From assembly GCF_013322225.1 (NCBI RefSeq), contig NZ_JAAMFB010000019.1:124001-188000 (forward strand): a stretch of DNA of 64,000 nt, given 5' to 3'. The stretch is from Agrobacterium larrymoorei (lineage in GTDB: Bacteria > Pseudomonadota > Alphaproteobacteria > Rhizobiales > Rhizobiaceae). Below the pieces are notes generated by a model. That model was given only the letters and a program-made list of their open reading frames with translations. It made no database searches and had not been told where the DNA came from. Shown here in pieces: positions 51,615 through 63,378 of this stretch. Both the position numbers and the translations under genes were made by a program. Each line of letters opens with the position of its first letter. Positions within the stretch are counted from its first letter, which is position 1.

Positions 51615-52721
51615 TTACAGGGCCTTGAATTCCGCTAGAACTGCGTCACCCATTTCAGATGTGCTGACCTGACGCGAGCCTTCCGCCATGATGTCGGCAG
51701 TGCGGATGCCCTTTTCGAGGACATTAGCGATTGCCGCCTCAAGCTTCGTCGCATCTTCGACCATGTTGAAGGAATAGCGCAGGCACATGGCAAAGGAGGC
51801 GATCATCGCGATGGGGTTGGCAATCCCCTTGCCTGCGATATCGGGTGCGGAGCCATGAACAGGCTCATACATTGCCTTGCGCTTGCCGGTCTTGGCATCG
51901 GGTGCGCCGAGAGACGCGGATGGCAACATGCCGAGTGAGCCGGTCAGCATCGCCGCTACGTCGGACAGCATGTCGCCAAACAAGTTATCGGTGACGATAA
52001 CGTCGAACCGCTTGGGCTTGCGTACCAGTTGCATGCCACCGGCATCGGCCAGCATATGCTCCAGCTGCACATCCTTGTATTTCGCCGCTTGTGTTTCGGT
52101 CACAACCTGGTTCCAGAGCACACCGGATTTCATGACGTTGCGCTTTTCCATGGAGCAGACGCGGTTGTCGCGCGTGCGGGCAAGTTCGAAGGCGACGCTC
52201 GCAATGCGCTCGATCTCAAATGTGTCATAGATTTGTGTATCGATGCCGCGCTTCTGGCCGTTGCCGAGGTCGATGATCTGCTTCGGCTCACCGAAATAAA
52301 CGCCACCCGTCAGCTCGCGAACGATGAGGATATCAAGTCCTTCGACAAGCTCGTGCTTCAGCGACGAAGCAGAAGCAAGGGCCGGATAGCAGATGGCGGG
52401 ACGCAGATTGGCGAACAGTTCCAGATCCTTGCGCAGACGCAGCAGGCCCGCTTCCGGGCGTACTTCATAAGGAACGCCATCCCACTTCGGTCCACCTACG
52501 GCGCCAAACAGGATGGCATCGGCAGCAAGAGCCTTTTCCATGTCCGCATCGGAAATTGCAACGCCGTGCGCATCGTAGGCGCAACCGCCGACGAGACCTT
52601 CCTCGACGGTAAAGCCTGCGTTCTTATCGCTGTTCATGTAATCGATCAGCTTGCGGACTTCGGCCATGGCCTCCGGGCCAATGCCATCTCCGGGCAGCAG
52701 GAAGAGCGAACGCACCGTCAT
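51615..52721 (-). CDS. leuB: 3-isopropylmalate dehydrogenase
   Basis: A 368-residue NAD-dependent enzyme of leucine synthesis that oxidises and decarboxylates 3-isopropylmalate. Motifs are [39 protein letters not shown] and the C-terminal [24 protein letters not shown] precedes the ATG. It lies downstream of leuD, separated by 188 bases. Confidence 0.96.
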   Translation of the reverse strand: MTVRSLFLLPGDGIGPEAMAEVRKLIDYMNSDKNAGFTVEEGLVGGCAYDAHGVAISDADMEKALAADAILFGAVGGPKWDGVPYEVRPEAGLLRLRKDLELFANLRPAICYPALASASSLKHELVEGLDILIVRELTGGVYFGEPKQIIDLGNGQKRGIDTQIYDTFEIERIASVAFELARTRDNRVCSMEKRNVMKSGVLWNQVVTETQAAKYKDVQLEHMLADAGGMQLVRKPKRFDVIVTDNLFGDMLSDVAAMLTGSLGMLPSASLGAPDAKTGKRKAMYEPVHGSAPDIAGKGIANPIAMIASFAMCLRYSFNMVEDATKLEAAIANVLEKGIRTADIMAEGSRQVSTSEMGDAVLAEFKAL

Positions 52722-52909
52722 GAAAATCCTCCTTGGCGCGCTGAAGGACTGGAGCCGTTCAGGACGCGCACGTCAAAAATCCGTGTGTCGCAACATAGCG
52801 CTGCGAGATGTTGGCTTCTTAACGCTGGAACTAGTGCATTTCAAGCAAAGCAAAAGCCGATTTGGTACGGGTCACGCACCAAACCGACCTCTCACGTTTT
52901 CAAATTATA

Positions 52910-53515
52910 TCAAGCCCAGGGACGGGCGGAGGCGTTGGTCTTTTCGAAGTTGTCGATAGCGCCTGCATGCTCAAGCGTAAGCCCGATGTCATCGAGGCCG
53001 TTCAGCAGACAATGACGCTTGAAGGCATCGATCTCGAAATTGATCCGTCCGCCGTCCGGGCCGCTGATTTCCTGATTTTCCAGATCGACCGTCACGACTG
53101 CGTTGGAACCGCGCGAGGCATCGTCCAGCAGCTTTTCCAAATTTTCCGGGCTAACGACGATCGGCAGAATGCCGTTCTTGAAACAGTTATTGTAAAAAAT
53201 GTCCGCAAAGCTGGTGGAAATCACGCAGCGAATACCGAAATCCAGAAGAGCCCACGGCGCATGCTCACGGGAGGAACCGCAGCCGAAATTGTCACCGGCA
53301 ACGAGTATCTGAGCGTTCTGATAGGCTGGCTTGTTCAGCACGAAATCCGGGTTCGGCGAGCCGTCTTCAAGGTAACGCGACTCGGCAAAGAGACCTTTGC
53401 CAAGGCCGGTGCGCTTGATCGTCTTAAGGTAATCCTTGGGAATGATCATGTCCGTATCGATATTGACGACCGGCATGGGGGCGGCGACACCCGTCAGCTT
53501 GGTGAACTTATCCAT
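52910..53515 (-). CDS. leuD: 3-isopropylmalate dehydratase small subunit
   Basis: A 201-residue small subunit of isopropylmalate isomerase, which works with LeuC (not in this window). The swivel-domain motif is [14 protein letters not shown], and [12 protein letters not shown] and [11 protein letters not shown] are conserved. It precedes leuB on the same strand. Confidence 0.96.
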   Translation of the reverse strand: MDKFTKLTGVAAPMPVVNIDTDMIIPKDYLKTIKRTGLGKGLFAESRYLEDGSPNPDFVLNKPAYQNAQILVAGDNFGCGSSREHAPWALLDFGIRCVISTSFADIFYNNCFKNGILPIVVSPENLEKLLDDASRGSNAVVTVDLENQEISGPDGGRINFEIDAFKRHCLLNGLDDIGLTLEHAGAIDNFEKTNASARPWA

Positions 53516-53650
53516 CTCTCACTCCGATGTTTTGTAGAACGCCTTTTGGCCCTGTTTTTCAGGCCAATAATGCAAAAAGGCGCGCTTTTGAAGAGCAAAG
53601 CACGCCATTGCGGTACGCCGCGGATGATATCGCGTTAAAGCGTCGAATTT

Positions 53651-53887
53651 TTAAAGATCGATGATCGTGCCGCGACCGTCGTTCCACACGCGCATATTCT
53701 GGTCGCGACGCGTGTCGGTCTTTACGCGGATGGGAGCCGGTTTGAGGCGGGCAGAAAACATCTTGGCGATGCTGAGAACCGCAAGCGTTCCGACGAATGC
53801 AATCGTCAGAGATGCGGTGAAAAGCGCGGCCAGAGCCAGAACTGCGATGCTGGAGGCGGCGATGAAGAATGTACGAATGCCCTGCAT
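53651..53887 (-). CDS. small membrane protein of unknown function
   Basis: A 78-residue protein starting at the ATG at 53887 (MQGIRTFFIAASSIAVLALA), with AGAAAGG upstream. It has one to two hydrophobic segments in residues 5-42, then a basic tail (SARLKPAPIRVKTDTRRD) and the end GRGTIIDL. I do not recognise the family. It lies upstream of leuD on the same strand, with a 135-base gap, and is divergent from the CitE-like gene. Confidence 0.6.
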   Translation of the reverse strand: MQGIRTFFIAASSIAVLALAALFTASLTIAFVGTLAVLSIAKMFSARLKPAPIRVKTDTRRDQNMRVWNDGRGTIIDL

Positions 53888-53998
53888 GTTCCAAACCTTT
53901 CTGTCCAGACGAATGTGGGCCTTCTTCATGCGGCTTGCAAGAGGTTTCACATCGCCTATCGGCTTGCGAATGTCACAAAAGGTTGACACAAGTGCGGC

Positions 53999-54910
53999 AT
54001 GGCCGAATTTTATTTGAAAGAGACTGTACGCCCGCGCCGTTCGCTCTTGTCCGTACCGGCAGTAAACCTGCGGGCGCTCGCGAAACTACACTCGCTGGAG
54101 TGTGACGGCGCTATTTTCGATCTGGAGGATTCGGTTGCGCCGGACAAGAAGGACGAGGCCCGCGCCAATCTCGTCTCCTTCTTTCAAGATACTCCAGTCA
54201 CGGAGCGCGAATGTATCATCCGCATCAACCCCCTGTCCACGCCTGCGGGTCGTAAAGATATTGAAGCGGCGCTTACCTGCAAACCGGATGCCGTGCTGCT
54301 GCCCAAGGTGGAACAGCCTTCGGACATTCACGATGTCGCCGATCTTCTCGCCGAGGCTGACGCGCCGGAGACCACGAAAATCTGGGCGATGATCGAAACG
54401 CCACGCGGCATCCTGAATGTCGCGGCAATCGCGGAAGCCGCGCATACAAAAGGTGGGCGGCTGGGCGGCTTCGTGGTCGGCCTCAATGATTTGCGCAAGG
54501 AAACGCGCGTTCCCGCAAGACGTGGGCGAACCTACCTCGTCCCCTGGCTGATGCAGGTCGTGCTAGCTGCGCGCGCCTATAACCTCGACGTTATCGACAG
54601 CGTTTCGAATGATTTCCGGGATCTGGATGCCTTCGCTGAGGAATGCGAACAGGGCCGCGATATGGGCTTCGACGGAAAGATGCTGATCCATCCAGCCCAG
54701 ATCGAAGCCGCAAATACCGCCTTTGCGCCGGATGAGGTGGCGCTCGCAGAAGCACGCGAAACAATCGCAGCTTTCGCAAAACCGGAATCTGTGGGATTGA
54801 ACGTCATCAACTCCAATGGGCGGATGATCGAGCGGCTGCATGTCGCGCAAGCCGAACGGCTTGTCGCAATGGCCGATATCATCGCCGCGAGAAAGGCAAA
54901 GAAATTATGA
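53999..54910 (+). CDS. HpcH/HpaI aldolase / citrate lyase beta-like (CitE) family protein
   Basis: A 303-residue TIM-barrel lyase. Family motifs are PRRSLLSVPAVN, DGAIFDLEDSVAP (metal-binding Asp/Glu), the Arg in IIRINPLSTP, IWAMIETPRGIL and FDGKMLIHPAQIEAAN. Relatives cleave malyl-CoA, citramalyl-CoA or related acyl-CoA esters. No citrate lyase alpha or gamma subunit is near, so it is one of the stand-alone CitE-like enzymes. It overlaps the DUF1737 gene by 4 bases. Confidence 0.85.
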   Translation: MAEFYLKETVRPRRSLLSVPAVNLRALAKLHSLECDGAIFDLEDSVAPDKKDEARANLVSFFQDTPVTERECIIRINPLSTPAGRKDIEAALTCKPDAVLLPKVEQPSDIHDVADLLAEADAPETTKIWAMIETPRGILNVAAIAEAAHTKGGRLGGFVVGLNDLRKETRVPARRGRTYLVPWLMQVVLAARAYNLDVIDSVSNDFRDLDAFAEECEQGRDMGFDGKMLIHPAQIEAANTAFAPDEVALAEARETIAAFAKPESVGLNVINSNGRMIERLHVAQAERLVAMADIIAARKAKKL

Positions 54911-55113
54911 AAGTCTACCGTTTCATTACCGGCCCCGACGACGCCAAGTTTTGTCACCGCGTTACCGAAGCCTTGAACAAGGGCTGGGAACTCGCAGGTT
55001 CCCCGAGCTACGCCTTCAACGCCGCAGCCGGCATCATGCACTGCGGCCAGGCGGTCACGAAGACGGTCGAAGGTAAGGAATACGATCCTGAGATGAAGTT
55101 GGGCGAGCAGTAA
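54907..55113 (+). CDS. DUF1737 family small protein
   Basis: A 68-residue protein (MKVYRFITGPDDAKFCHRV) with the DUF1737 character: a short beta-alpha unit with LNKGWELAGSPSYAF. The function is not known. The ATGA overlap with the CitE-like gene indicates a tight pair. Confidence 0.8.
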   Translation: MKVYRFITGPDDAKFCHRVTEALNKGWELAGSPSYAFNAAAGIMHCGQAVTKTVEGKEYDPEMKLGEQ

Positions 55114-55121
55114 CATCTGCT

Positions 55122-55160
55122 CGGTAATCATCCTCGGGCCTGACCCGAGGATGATTACCG
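55122..55160. repeat. 17-base perfect palindromic hairpin (dispersed-repeat type)
   Basis: CGGTAATCATCCTCGGG (55122-55138), loop CCTGA, and its exact complement to 55160. The core CCTCGGG-N5-CCCGAGG resembles short palindromic repeats common in Rhizobiales genomes. It lies between convergent genes, has no T run, and contains the stop codon of the metallopeptidase gene. I saw no other copy in this window. Confidence 0.75.
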
Positions 55161-55595
55161 ATCTGCCGCAGCCTCGTCCGCACTTTCCTCGATCCGCTCC
55201 ATATCATCATCCGATAGCCCGAAGTGATGACCGATTTCGTGGATGAGGACATGGGTGATGATATCGCCAAGCGTCTCTTCGTTCTCGGCCCAGTAATCCA
55301 GGATAGGGCGGCGGTAGAGGGTGATGCGGTTCACCATCTCGCCGGTTTCCATCGTGAAACGTTCCGAAATGCCGCGGCCTTCGAAGATGCCCAGCAAGTC
55401 GAATGGCGTTTCCAGCGCCATGTCTTCGAAGACGTCATCGGTCGGGAAATCTGCGATCTCGATGATAAGGTCTTTGGTCAGGGCGCGAAATTCTTCCGGC
55501 AGGTGGCCATATGCCTCGATGGCAAGCGATTCAAACGCTGAAATTGTCGGCGCGTGGCGATCCCGCCAATCGTCGGTCTTGTCTATGCGGGCCAT
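55155..55595 (-). CDS. metallopeptidase family protein (zincin-like, DUF1025)
   Basis: A 146-residue protein starting at 55595 (MARIDKTDDWRDRHAP), with AAGGAG before it. The zinc-site motif HEIGHHFGLSD is near the C-terminus (about 119-129), as usual for this short zincin-like family, whose substrate is unknown. The last codons and the TAA stop fall inside the 17-base palindrome, so the C-terminal end may have been set by that repeat. Confidence 0.85.
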   Translation of the reverse strand: MARIDKTDDWRDRHAPTISAFESLAIEAYGHLPEEFRALTKDLIIEIADFPTDDVFEDMALETPFDLLGIFEGRGISERFTMETGEMVNRITLYRRPILDYWAENEETLGDIITHVLIHEIGHHFGLSDDDMERIEESADEAAADR

Positions 55596-55922
55596 TTCTG
55601 CTCCTTGTTGTGGGGCTGATATAAACCCTTGTGACAAAAAATTCGAGACCTGTTTGCCACAACGATGAAAATCAATGCGATTCCTTGTTTTACGGTTACT
55701 TTTACCGCCTTCCTGCGCTTGACAGAAAACCTCTCCTCGCGTATCCCGCACCCAAATTGATGGCGTATTGCGCCTTCCGTTTACTCCGCTTTTCATAAAG
55801 CGGTTCACCGGCAGAGTTTTCAAGAGGCATAGACCTCAAGAAATTTCTGCTACTCCGACTGATAAAAAGACGGCCAGACCGCATTTGCGGGCAGAGCCGG
55901 AACGAACATGAAAGGATAAAAA
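55596..55922. other. 327-base gap upstream of rplU
   Basis: Divergent region between the metallopeptidase and rplU. It holds the rplU promoter listed separately and a leader of about 170 bases that might carry an L21 autoregulatory structure; I could not define one. Confidence 0.55.
55719..55747 (+). promoter_or_regulatory. sigma-70 promoter of rplU-rpmA
   Basis: CTTGACA with TTGACA at 55719-55724, exactly 17 bases, then TATCCC (55742-55747). The CTTGAC box is the alphaproteobacterial -35 form. Confidence 0.55.
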
Positions 55923-56237
55923 ATGTTCGCAGTCATCAAGACCGGCGGTAAGCAGTACCGCGTTGCGGCCAACGACGTTCTGACCATCGAAAAGCTGGAA
56001 GCAGACGCAGGCGCAACTGTAGAATTCACCGAAGTTCTCGTGATCGGCGTTGGCGCTGACGCAACGTTCGGCGCGCCTTTCGTTGCAGGCGCAACGGTCA
56101 AGGCTGAAGTTGTTGAACACAATCGCGGCAAGAAGGTCATCGCCTTCAAGAAGCGTCGTCGTCAGAACTCCAAGCGTACGCGCGGCCATCGTCAGCATCA
56201 CACTGTCGTCCGCATCACGGACATCGTTGCTGCCTAA
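55923..56237 (+). CDS. rplU: 50S ribosomal protein L21
   Basis: A 104-residue ribosomal protein ([14 protein letters not shown]) that binds 23S rRNA domain I. The end region [19 protein letters not shown] and VVRITDIVA is canonical. AAAGGA precedes the ATG. It is followed by rpmA after 40 bases, the universal order. Confidence 0.98.
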   Translation: MFAVIKTGGKQYRVAANDVLTIEKLEADAGATVEFTEVLVIGVGADATFGAPFVAGATVKAEVVEHNRGKKVIAFKKRRRQNSKRTRGHRQHHTVVRITDIVAA

Positions 56238-56277
56238 TCGGCGCGACACGGGAAACTAGGTTTAAAGGAGCAATCCA

Positions 56278-56547
56278 ATGGCACACAAAAAAGCTGGCGG
56301 TTCTTCGCGTAACGGTCGCGATTCCAACTCCAAGCGCCTTGGCGTGAAGAAGTTCGGCGGCGAAGCCGTCATTCCAGGCAACATTATTCTTCGTCAGCGC
56401 GGCACGCAGTGGCATCCCGACGCCAATGTCGGCATGGGCAAAGACCATACGCTTTTTGCACTGACGGCAGGCAACGTGAATTTCCGTACGAAGGCTAATG
56501 GCCGCGTATACGTGTCCGTAGCACCGAAAGCGGAAGCCGCAGAATAA
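56278..56547 (+). CDS. rpmA: 50S ribosomal protein L27
   Basis: An 89-residue ribosomal protein whose N-terminal tail ([16 protein letters not shown]) reaches the peptidyl-transferase centre. No cleavable N-terminal extension is present. AAAGGAG precedes the ATG. A strong terminator lies 67 bases downstream. Confidence 0.98.
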   Translation: MAHKKAGGSSRNGRDSNSKRLGVKKFGGEAVIPGNIILRQRGTQWHPDANVGMGKDHTLFALTAGNVNFRTKANGRVYVSVAPKAEAAE

Positions 56548-56613
56548 AGCCGGTAAGCGTCATATGCAGCCGGTGTCCCAATGACCCGGCTGAGACGTAA
56601 CAGGTTCAGTCAT

Positions 56614-56655
56614 AAAAAAGGGGAGTTGGGGCACCACCCAACTCCCCTTTTTCTT
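56614..56655 (+). terminator. terminator of rplU-rpmA
   Basis: AAAAAAGGGGAGTTGGG, loop GCACCA, CCCAACTCCCCTTTTT: an 11-base GC-rich stem flanked by A and T runs. Confidence 0.95.
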
Positions 56656-56677
56656 TAACTCCATGGAGGACTGAACC

Positions 56678-57310
56678 ATGCAAGCTGAATTATTGAGGGT
56701 TGACCAATCACGGTCACCCGAAGAACGGATAAGACCTGAACGGTCAAGGAGCGATTGCCCCGTCCTTTTGTCGCAAAGATTGGTTTTGCGCAGACCCCAC
56801 GACGAAGACATCGACGCCCTTGCCCATCTTGCCAACAACGCCAATGTCGCGACCATGGTGTCGCGCATGCCGCACCCTTACACGGCGAAAGACGCCGCGG
56901 ATTTCGTGCGACGTGCAAAAGCAGGCGAGATCGGCAAGTGCGTCTATGCGATTACCCGCATGGACAATGGCGAGTTTATGGGTTGCTGCGGACTGGAGCC
57001 GCAGGAGGACGAAAAGACGCTCGAAATGGGCTATTGGCTGGGCGAACCCCATTGGAACAAGGGGTACACCACCGAAGCAGCGCACGCCCTGATCGACATG
57101 GCCTTCCGCACCCGCGAGATCGACCACATCGATGCCAGATGCCGTGTCACCAACATCGCCTCGCGGCGCGTCATACAAAAGTGCGGTTTCCAGCTTCAGG
57201 GTTCCGGCATGGTCGGATCGCTGGCGCTTGGCGGCATGGTTCCGGTCGAATGGTACAGGCTGGATCGCAAGACATGGGTATCATTGAGAAGCTGGGGGGA
57301 TATGCGATGA
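56678..57310 (+). CDS. GNAT N-acetyltransferase (RimJ/RimL type)
   Basis: A 210-residue acetyl-CoA-dependent acetyltransferase. The acetyl-CoA loop is WNKGYTTEAAHALID (about 128-142) and the later NIASRRVIQKCGF is the second family motif. The substrate may be a protein N-terminus, but that is not readable. GGAGG lies before the ATG. It overlaps the next GNAT by ATGA; a GNAT pair here is typical of Rhizobiaceae. Confidence 0.9.
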   Translation: MQAELLRVDQSRSPEERIRPERSRSDCPVLLSQRLVLRRPHDEDIDALAHLANNANVATMVSRMPHPYTAKDAADFVRRAKAGEIGKCVYAITRMDNGEFMGCCGLEPQEDEKTLEMGYWLGEPHWNKGYTTEAAHALIDMAFRTREIDHIDARCRVTNIASRRVIQKCGFQLQGSGMVGSLALGGMVPVEWYRLDRKTWVSLRSWGDMR

Positions 57311-57909
57311 GTACGGCGCAGTTGATACGCTCGCGCAGCGTCGAAACCAGCCCACCCCCCGGCCCGGTTCCCGGCCCCTGCCCGACGATTGAAACCAGCC
57401 GTCTGGTGCTGCGGCCCCAGCGTTTGGCGGATGCGGGCAGCATCGCGGAATCGCTCAGCGATTTCCAGGTGACCCGTATGCTGGCACGCGTTCCCGCACC
57501 CTATTACAGGCAGGATGCGCTGGAATGGCTGATCTTGCGCACTTCAGGCACGCTGCCCGATTGGGATTTCGCCATCACCACCGGCGATGACACCCTGATC
57601 GGTGTCGTCTCGGTAGAGCGCCGCCATGGCGAATGGCATCTCGGTTACTGGCTGAACCGCTTCTACTGGGGCAAGGGCTATATGACCGAGGCTGTCGCGG
57701 CGGTGGTCGAGCGCTTCTTCCGGCGTATGCCGGGGGAAACCCTGCATTCCGGCGTCTTTGCGGACAATCCGGCATCGCTTCGGGTTCAGCAGAAGCTTGG
57801 CTTCCACATCACCGGATGCCGTGAGACCTATGCGGTTGCCCGCTCGAGCATGGTCGCCCATATCGATACGGAGCTGAAGGCGGAAGACTTCGCTATCCCG
57901 CGACCGTAA
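57307..57909 (+). CDS. GNAT N-acetyltransferase (RimJ/RimL type), second of the pair
   Basis: A 200-residue acetyltransferase starting at the ATG that overlaps the previous stop (MSTAQLIRSRSVET). A Pro-rich stretch (SPPPGPVPGPCP, about 15-26) precedes the domain. The acetyl-CoA loop is FYWGKGYMTEAVAAV and the later motif is NPASLRVQQKLGF. The two neighbours share the family but differ, so they are probably old paralogues. Confidence 0.9.
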   Translation: MSTAQLIRSRSVETSPPPGPVPGPCPTIETSRLVLRPQRLADAGSIAESLSDFQVTRMLARVPAPYYRQDALEWLILRTSGTLPDWDFAITTGDDTLIGVVSVERRHGEWHLGYWLNRFYWGKGYMTEAVAAVVERFFRRMPGETLHSGVFADNPASLRVQQKLGFHITGCRETYAVARSSMVAHIDTELKAEDFAIPRP

Positions 57910-57919
57910 CCAGAGAAAA

Positions 57920-57949
57920 CAAGACCGGTTTTGTCGCGAACCGGTCTTG
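57920..57949. repeat. 11-base perfect hairpin between the GNAT pair and obgE
   Basis: CAAGACCGGTT, loop TTGTCGCG, AACCGGTCTTG. No T run follows beyond TTGC. It could be a weak terminator of the GNAT pair or a structured mRNA end. Confidence 0.5.
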
Positions 57950-58063
57950 TTGCAAGGTCGCTTGCCCATGATAATCTTTGACGTGCGGGACAAGCGCCTA
58001 TATTCCAAGCGGCAGAACCTTTTTTGATGCAACGTGGCTTTGCCACAACTGCGAATGAGCTGA

Positions 58064-60316
<2,253 letters not shown>

Positions 60317-60324
<8 letters not shown>

Positions 60325-61603
60325 ACAGGCCGTAAAGCAGAGCCAGAATATTGATGCGCTGATGATGGACATCGGCGCTCAGGCGAAAGCTGCTTCGCGA
60401 CCGTTGTCAATCGCTTCTGCCGACCAGAAGAACCGAGCTCTGCTCGCAATGGCTTCCGCTATTGATGCTTCGGTCGATAAGATATTGGAGGCAAACGTCA
60501 AGGATGTCGACGCTGCGGAAAAGGCAGGGATTACCGGCTCCTTTATAGACCGCCTCAAACTCGACCCCTCACGGATTGCTGCTATGTCTGCTGGCATTCG
60601 CGCCATCGCAGCGCTTGCCGATCCTGTCGGCGAAGTCATGTCCGCCTGGGATCGCCCCAATGGCCTGAAGATCGAACGCGTCCGCACGCCGCTTGGCGTG
60701 ATTGGCGTGATCTATGAAAGCCGCCCGAATGTGACGGCTGACGCAGGCGCTCTTTGCCTTAAGGCTGGCAACGCCGTCATTTTGCGTGGCGGCTCGGATT
60801 CGCAATATTCATCGCGCGCTATCCATACATGTTTGTTAGAAGGTCTGAAGATTGCCGGTCTTCCAGAGCATGCGATCCAACTCGTTCCGGTGACAGACCG
60901 TGCTGCCGTCGGTGCCTTGCTCGGCGGCCTTGGCGGGACGGTGGATGTGATCGTTCCCCGTGGCGGCAAGAGCCTCGTCGCACGTGTGCAGTCCGAAGCC
61001 CGCGTGCCGGTTTTCGCGCATCTGGAAGGTATCTGCCACATCTATATCGATAAATCCGCCGATCTGGAGATGGCGAAGAAAATCGTGCTGAACGCCAAGA
61101 TGCGCCGCACCGGCATTTGCGGATCTGCCGAAACGCTGCTGGTTGATACAGCTGTGGCCTCAACGCATCTTGAGCCACTGGTGAAGACCTTGCTTGAAGC
61201 AGGATGCGAAGTGCGCGGCTCCGCACAGGTCCAGAGAGCAATCGCAGGCGTTAAAGCCGCGACCGAGGAAGACTGGCGTACCGAATACCTCGACGCGATC
61301 ATTTCTGTCACCCTCGTGGACGGTATCTCCGGCGCAATCGAACATATCGGCACCTACTCCTCAAACCACACCGAAGCGGTGGTGGCCGAGGAGCCGGAAG
61401 TCGTTGCGCGCTTCTTCAACGAGATCGATTCCGCCATCCTTCTGCACAACGCCTCGACACAATTTGCCGATGGCGGCGAGTTCGGCATGGGTGGAGAAAT
61501 CGGCATCGCTACCGGCAAGATGCATGCACGCGGACCTGTCGGCGTCGAGCAGCTGACATCCTTCAAGTACCGGGTGCATGGCACCGGCCAGACGCGGACC
61601 TGA
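60317..61603 (+). CDS. proA: gamma-glutamyl phosphate reductase
   Basis: A 428-residue NADPH-dependent enzyme that reduces glutamyl phosphate to the semialdehyde. The active-site cysteine is in [13 protein letters not shown], with [16 protein letters not shown] and [12 protein letters not shown] as other family parts. It starts at 60317 ([11 protein letters not shown]), 8 bases inside the end of proB, with AAGGA upstream; ProB and ProA act as a complex, and the overlap matches this. Confidence 0.97.
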
Positions 61604-61645
61604 TATTTGGCCGCTGAAATAGCTCCAGACCAGCGCTACCTTACC

Positions 61646-62230
61646 ATGCCGCACACAGAGCGCGGCATGGTTGTTGGCCTTTTCGGCGGCTCGTTCAACC
61701 CGCCGCATGCAGGCCATGCGCTGGTAGCGGAGATCGCGCTGCGGCGTCTTGGCCTCGATCAGCTCTGGTGGATGGTCACGCCGGGTAATCCCTTGAAGAG
61801 CAAGGCGGAACTTGCACCTCTTGCAGAACGGATTGCGGCCTGCGAACATTTTGTGACGGACCCACGCATCAAGATCACCGCCTTCGAGCAGAAGCTCGGC
61901 ATGAGCTACACCGCCGATACACTGGCAAAGGTCAAGGCGTTGAACCCGCATGTGCGCTTCATCTGGGTTATGGGCGCGGATAATTTGCGAACCTTCCACC
62001 ACTGGCAGAAGTGGCGCGAGATTGCGCAGACTTTCCCGATCGCGGTGATCGACCGGCCGGGCGCGACACTCGCCTACCTCTCATCCACCATGGCGCATGC
62101 CTTCAGCCATGCCCGTGTGGATGAGGACGACGCCGGTGTGCTTTGGAAGAAGAACGCGCCCGCCTGGGTCTTCATTCACGGGCCGCGCTCAACCCTTAGC
62201 TCGACTGCCCTTCGCAATGGTGGCAAGTAG
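61646..62230 (+). CDS. nadD: nicotinate-nucleotide adenylyltransferase
   Basis: A 194-residue enzyme that makes deamido-NAD from NaMN and ATP. The nucleotidyl-transferase motif is GLFGGSFNPPHAGH near the N-terminus, and the second motif is PRSTLSSTALRNGG at the end. The start is uncertain: I use the ATG at 61646 (MPHTERGMVVG), typical of rhizobial NadD as I recall; a TTG at 61607 would add 13 residues. It follows proA closely. Confidence 0.93.
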   Translation: MPHTERGMVVGLFGGSFNPPHAGHALVAEIALRRLGLDQLWWMVTPGNPLKSKAELAPLAERIAACEHFVTDPRIKITAFEQKLGMSYTADTLAKVKALNPHVRFIWVMGADNLRTFHHWQKWREIAQTFPIAVIDRPGATLAYLSSTMAHAFSHARVDEDDAGVLWKKNAPAWVFIHGPRSTLSSTALRNGGK

Positions 62231-62383
62231 TTGGTGCCGAACGGTCAAGAAACGAACCCTTGTATGGTGCGTATAGTCATCCGCCCACATCTTGAAAATT
62301 TAAGACATTGATGCCACCTTTATTGTGTGTCGTTGACGAATCGACACCCAGTATCTGTTTTGTCATTTCGGAAAGGAAAACCT

Positions 62384-62794
62384 CTGACAACAGTACACAC
62401 CAAGGGAAGAGCTTTCAGCGCTGTCCCGAAGGGCCAGGAGAGCGGCGTCGATGCCGCCCGCCGTGCTCTTGAAACCGTTCTCGCGAGTGTCGAGGACTCT
62501 AAGGCAGAAGATATCGTTTCCTTGAACATAGCCGGGAAGTCGGCGCTGGCAGACTACATGGTAGTCGTGTCCGGGCGATCGAGCAGGCATGTCACGGCGA
62601 TCTGCGAACATCTCATTACCGATATGAAGGATGAGGGTTTCGGCGGTCCTCGTGTTGAAGGCCTTGAGGCTGGAGACTGGGTGCTCATCGACGCAGGCGA
62701 TGTCATTATCCACGTGTTTCGTCCAGAAATCCGCGAGTTCTACAACATCGAAAAGATGTGGGCTCCTGACGTTGAGGAAGAAACGCTGCATTGA
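62384..62794 (+). CDS. rsfS: ribosome silencing factor RsfS (probable CTG start)
   Basis: A 136-residue protein that binds L14 and blocks subunit joining in starvation. Family parts are SKAEDIVSLNIAGKSALADYMVVVSG, in pieces SALADYMVVVSGRSSRH, EGLEAGDWVLIDAGDV and FYNIEKMWA. The reading frame is open to 62327 (GTG), but the only good ribosome site, GAAAGGAAAA at 62371-62380, precedes a CTG at 62384; homologues begin near this point as I recall. The alternatives are the GTG at 62327 or the TTG at 62360. Confidence 0.9.
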   Translation: MTTVHTKGRAFSAVPKGQESGVDAARRALETVLASVEDSKAEDIVSLNIAGKSALADYMVVVSGRSSRHVTAICEHLITDMKDEGFGGPRVEGLEAGDWVLIDAGDVIIHVFRPEIREFYNIEKMWAPDVEEETLH

Positions 62795-62895
62795 TGCGGG
62801 GTTCAGGCCGGGTGAAAAATCCGGCCGCATAGGAATCCGTCTCCGGCTCTGTTATGAGCGCAACCGGATAAGGTTGCGGACAGGCGGATTTGTGA

Positions 62896-63378
62896 ATGCG
62901 GATTTCGATTTTTGCGGTGGGACGACTTAAATCCGGCCCTGAGAAAGAGCTTGCGTCTCGCTATCTCGATCGTTTTGCAAAGGCCGGTCCGGCCATCGGG
63001 CTGGAATTCGCCAAGATGATCGAGATACAGGAAAGTCGTGCGTCCAACGCCGATACCCGCAAGCGCGAAGAGGCTGCCATGCTGGAGAAGCATCTGGCAG
63101 ATGGTGCTACACTGATTCTTCTCGATGAGCGCGGCAAGGCGCTCGATAGCCCTGCCTTCGCTGACCTCTTCGGCAACATGCGGGATAATGGCAAGCGCGA
63201 CGTGGTAATCGCAATCGGCGGCGCGGATGGTCTTGATCCCGCGCTTTATGAAAAAGCGACCGCCACCCTCTGCCTTGGCAAACTGACGTGGCCGCACCAA
63301 CTCGTGCGTATCCTGATCGCCGAGCAGCTATATCGCGCTGTGACCATTCTCTCCGGCCATCCATATCACCGGGTTTAG
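62896..63378 (+). CDS. rlmH: 23S rRNA pseudouridine(1915) N3-methyltransferase RlmH
   Basis: A 160-residue SPOUT methyltransferase that acts on helix 69 of 23S rRNA in the 70S ribosome. Motifs are ILLDERGKALDSPAFA, VIAIGGADGLDP and LTWPHQLVRILIAEQLYRA, ending in GHPYHR, all conserved and the knot intact. It is about 100 bases beyond rsfS, the usual order. Confidence 0.97.
   Translation: MRISIFAVGRLKSGPEKELASRYLDRFAKAGPAIGLEFAKMIEIQESRASNADTRKREEAAMLEKHLADGATLILLDERGKALDSPAFADLFGNMRDNGKRDVVIAIGGADGLDPALYEKATATLCLGKLTWPHQLVRILIAEQLYRAVTILSGHPYHRV

Noticed and set aside
55122-55160. The 17-base hairpin as a terminator
   Set aside because: No T run on either strand; the dispersed-palindrome reading explains it better.
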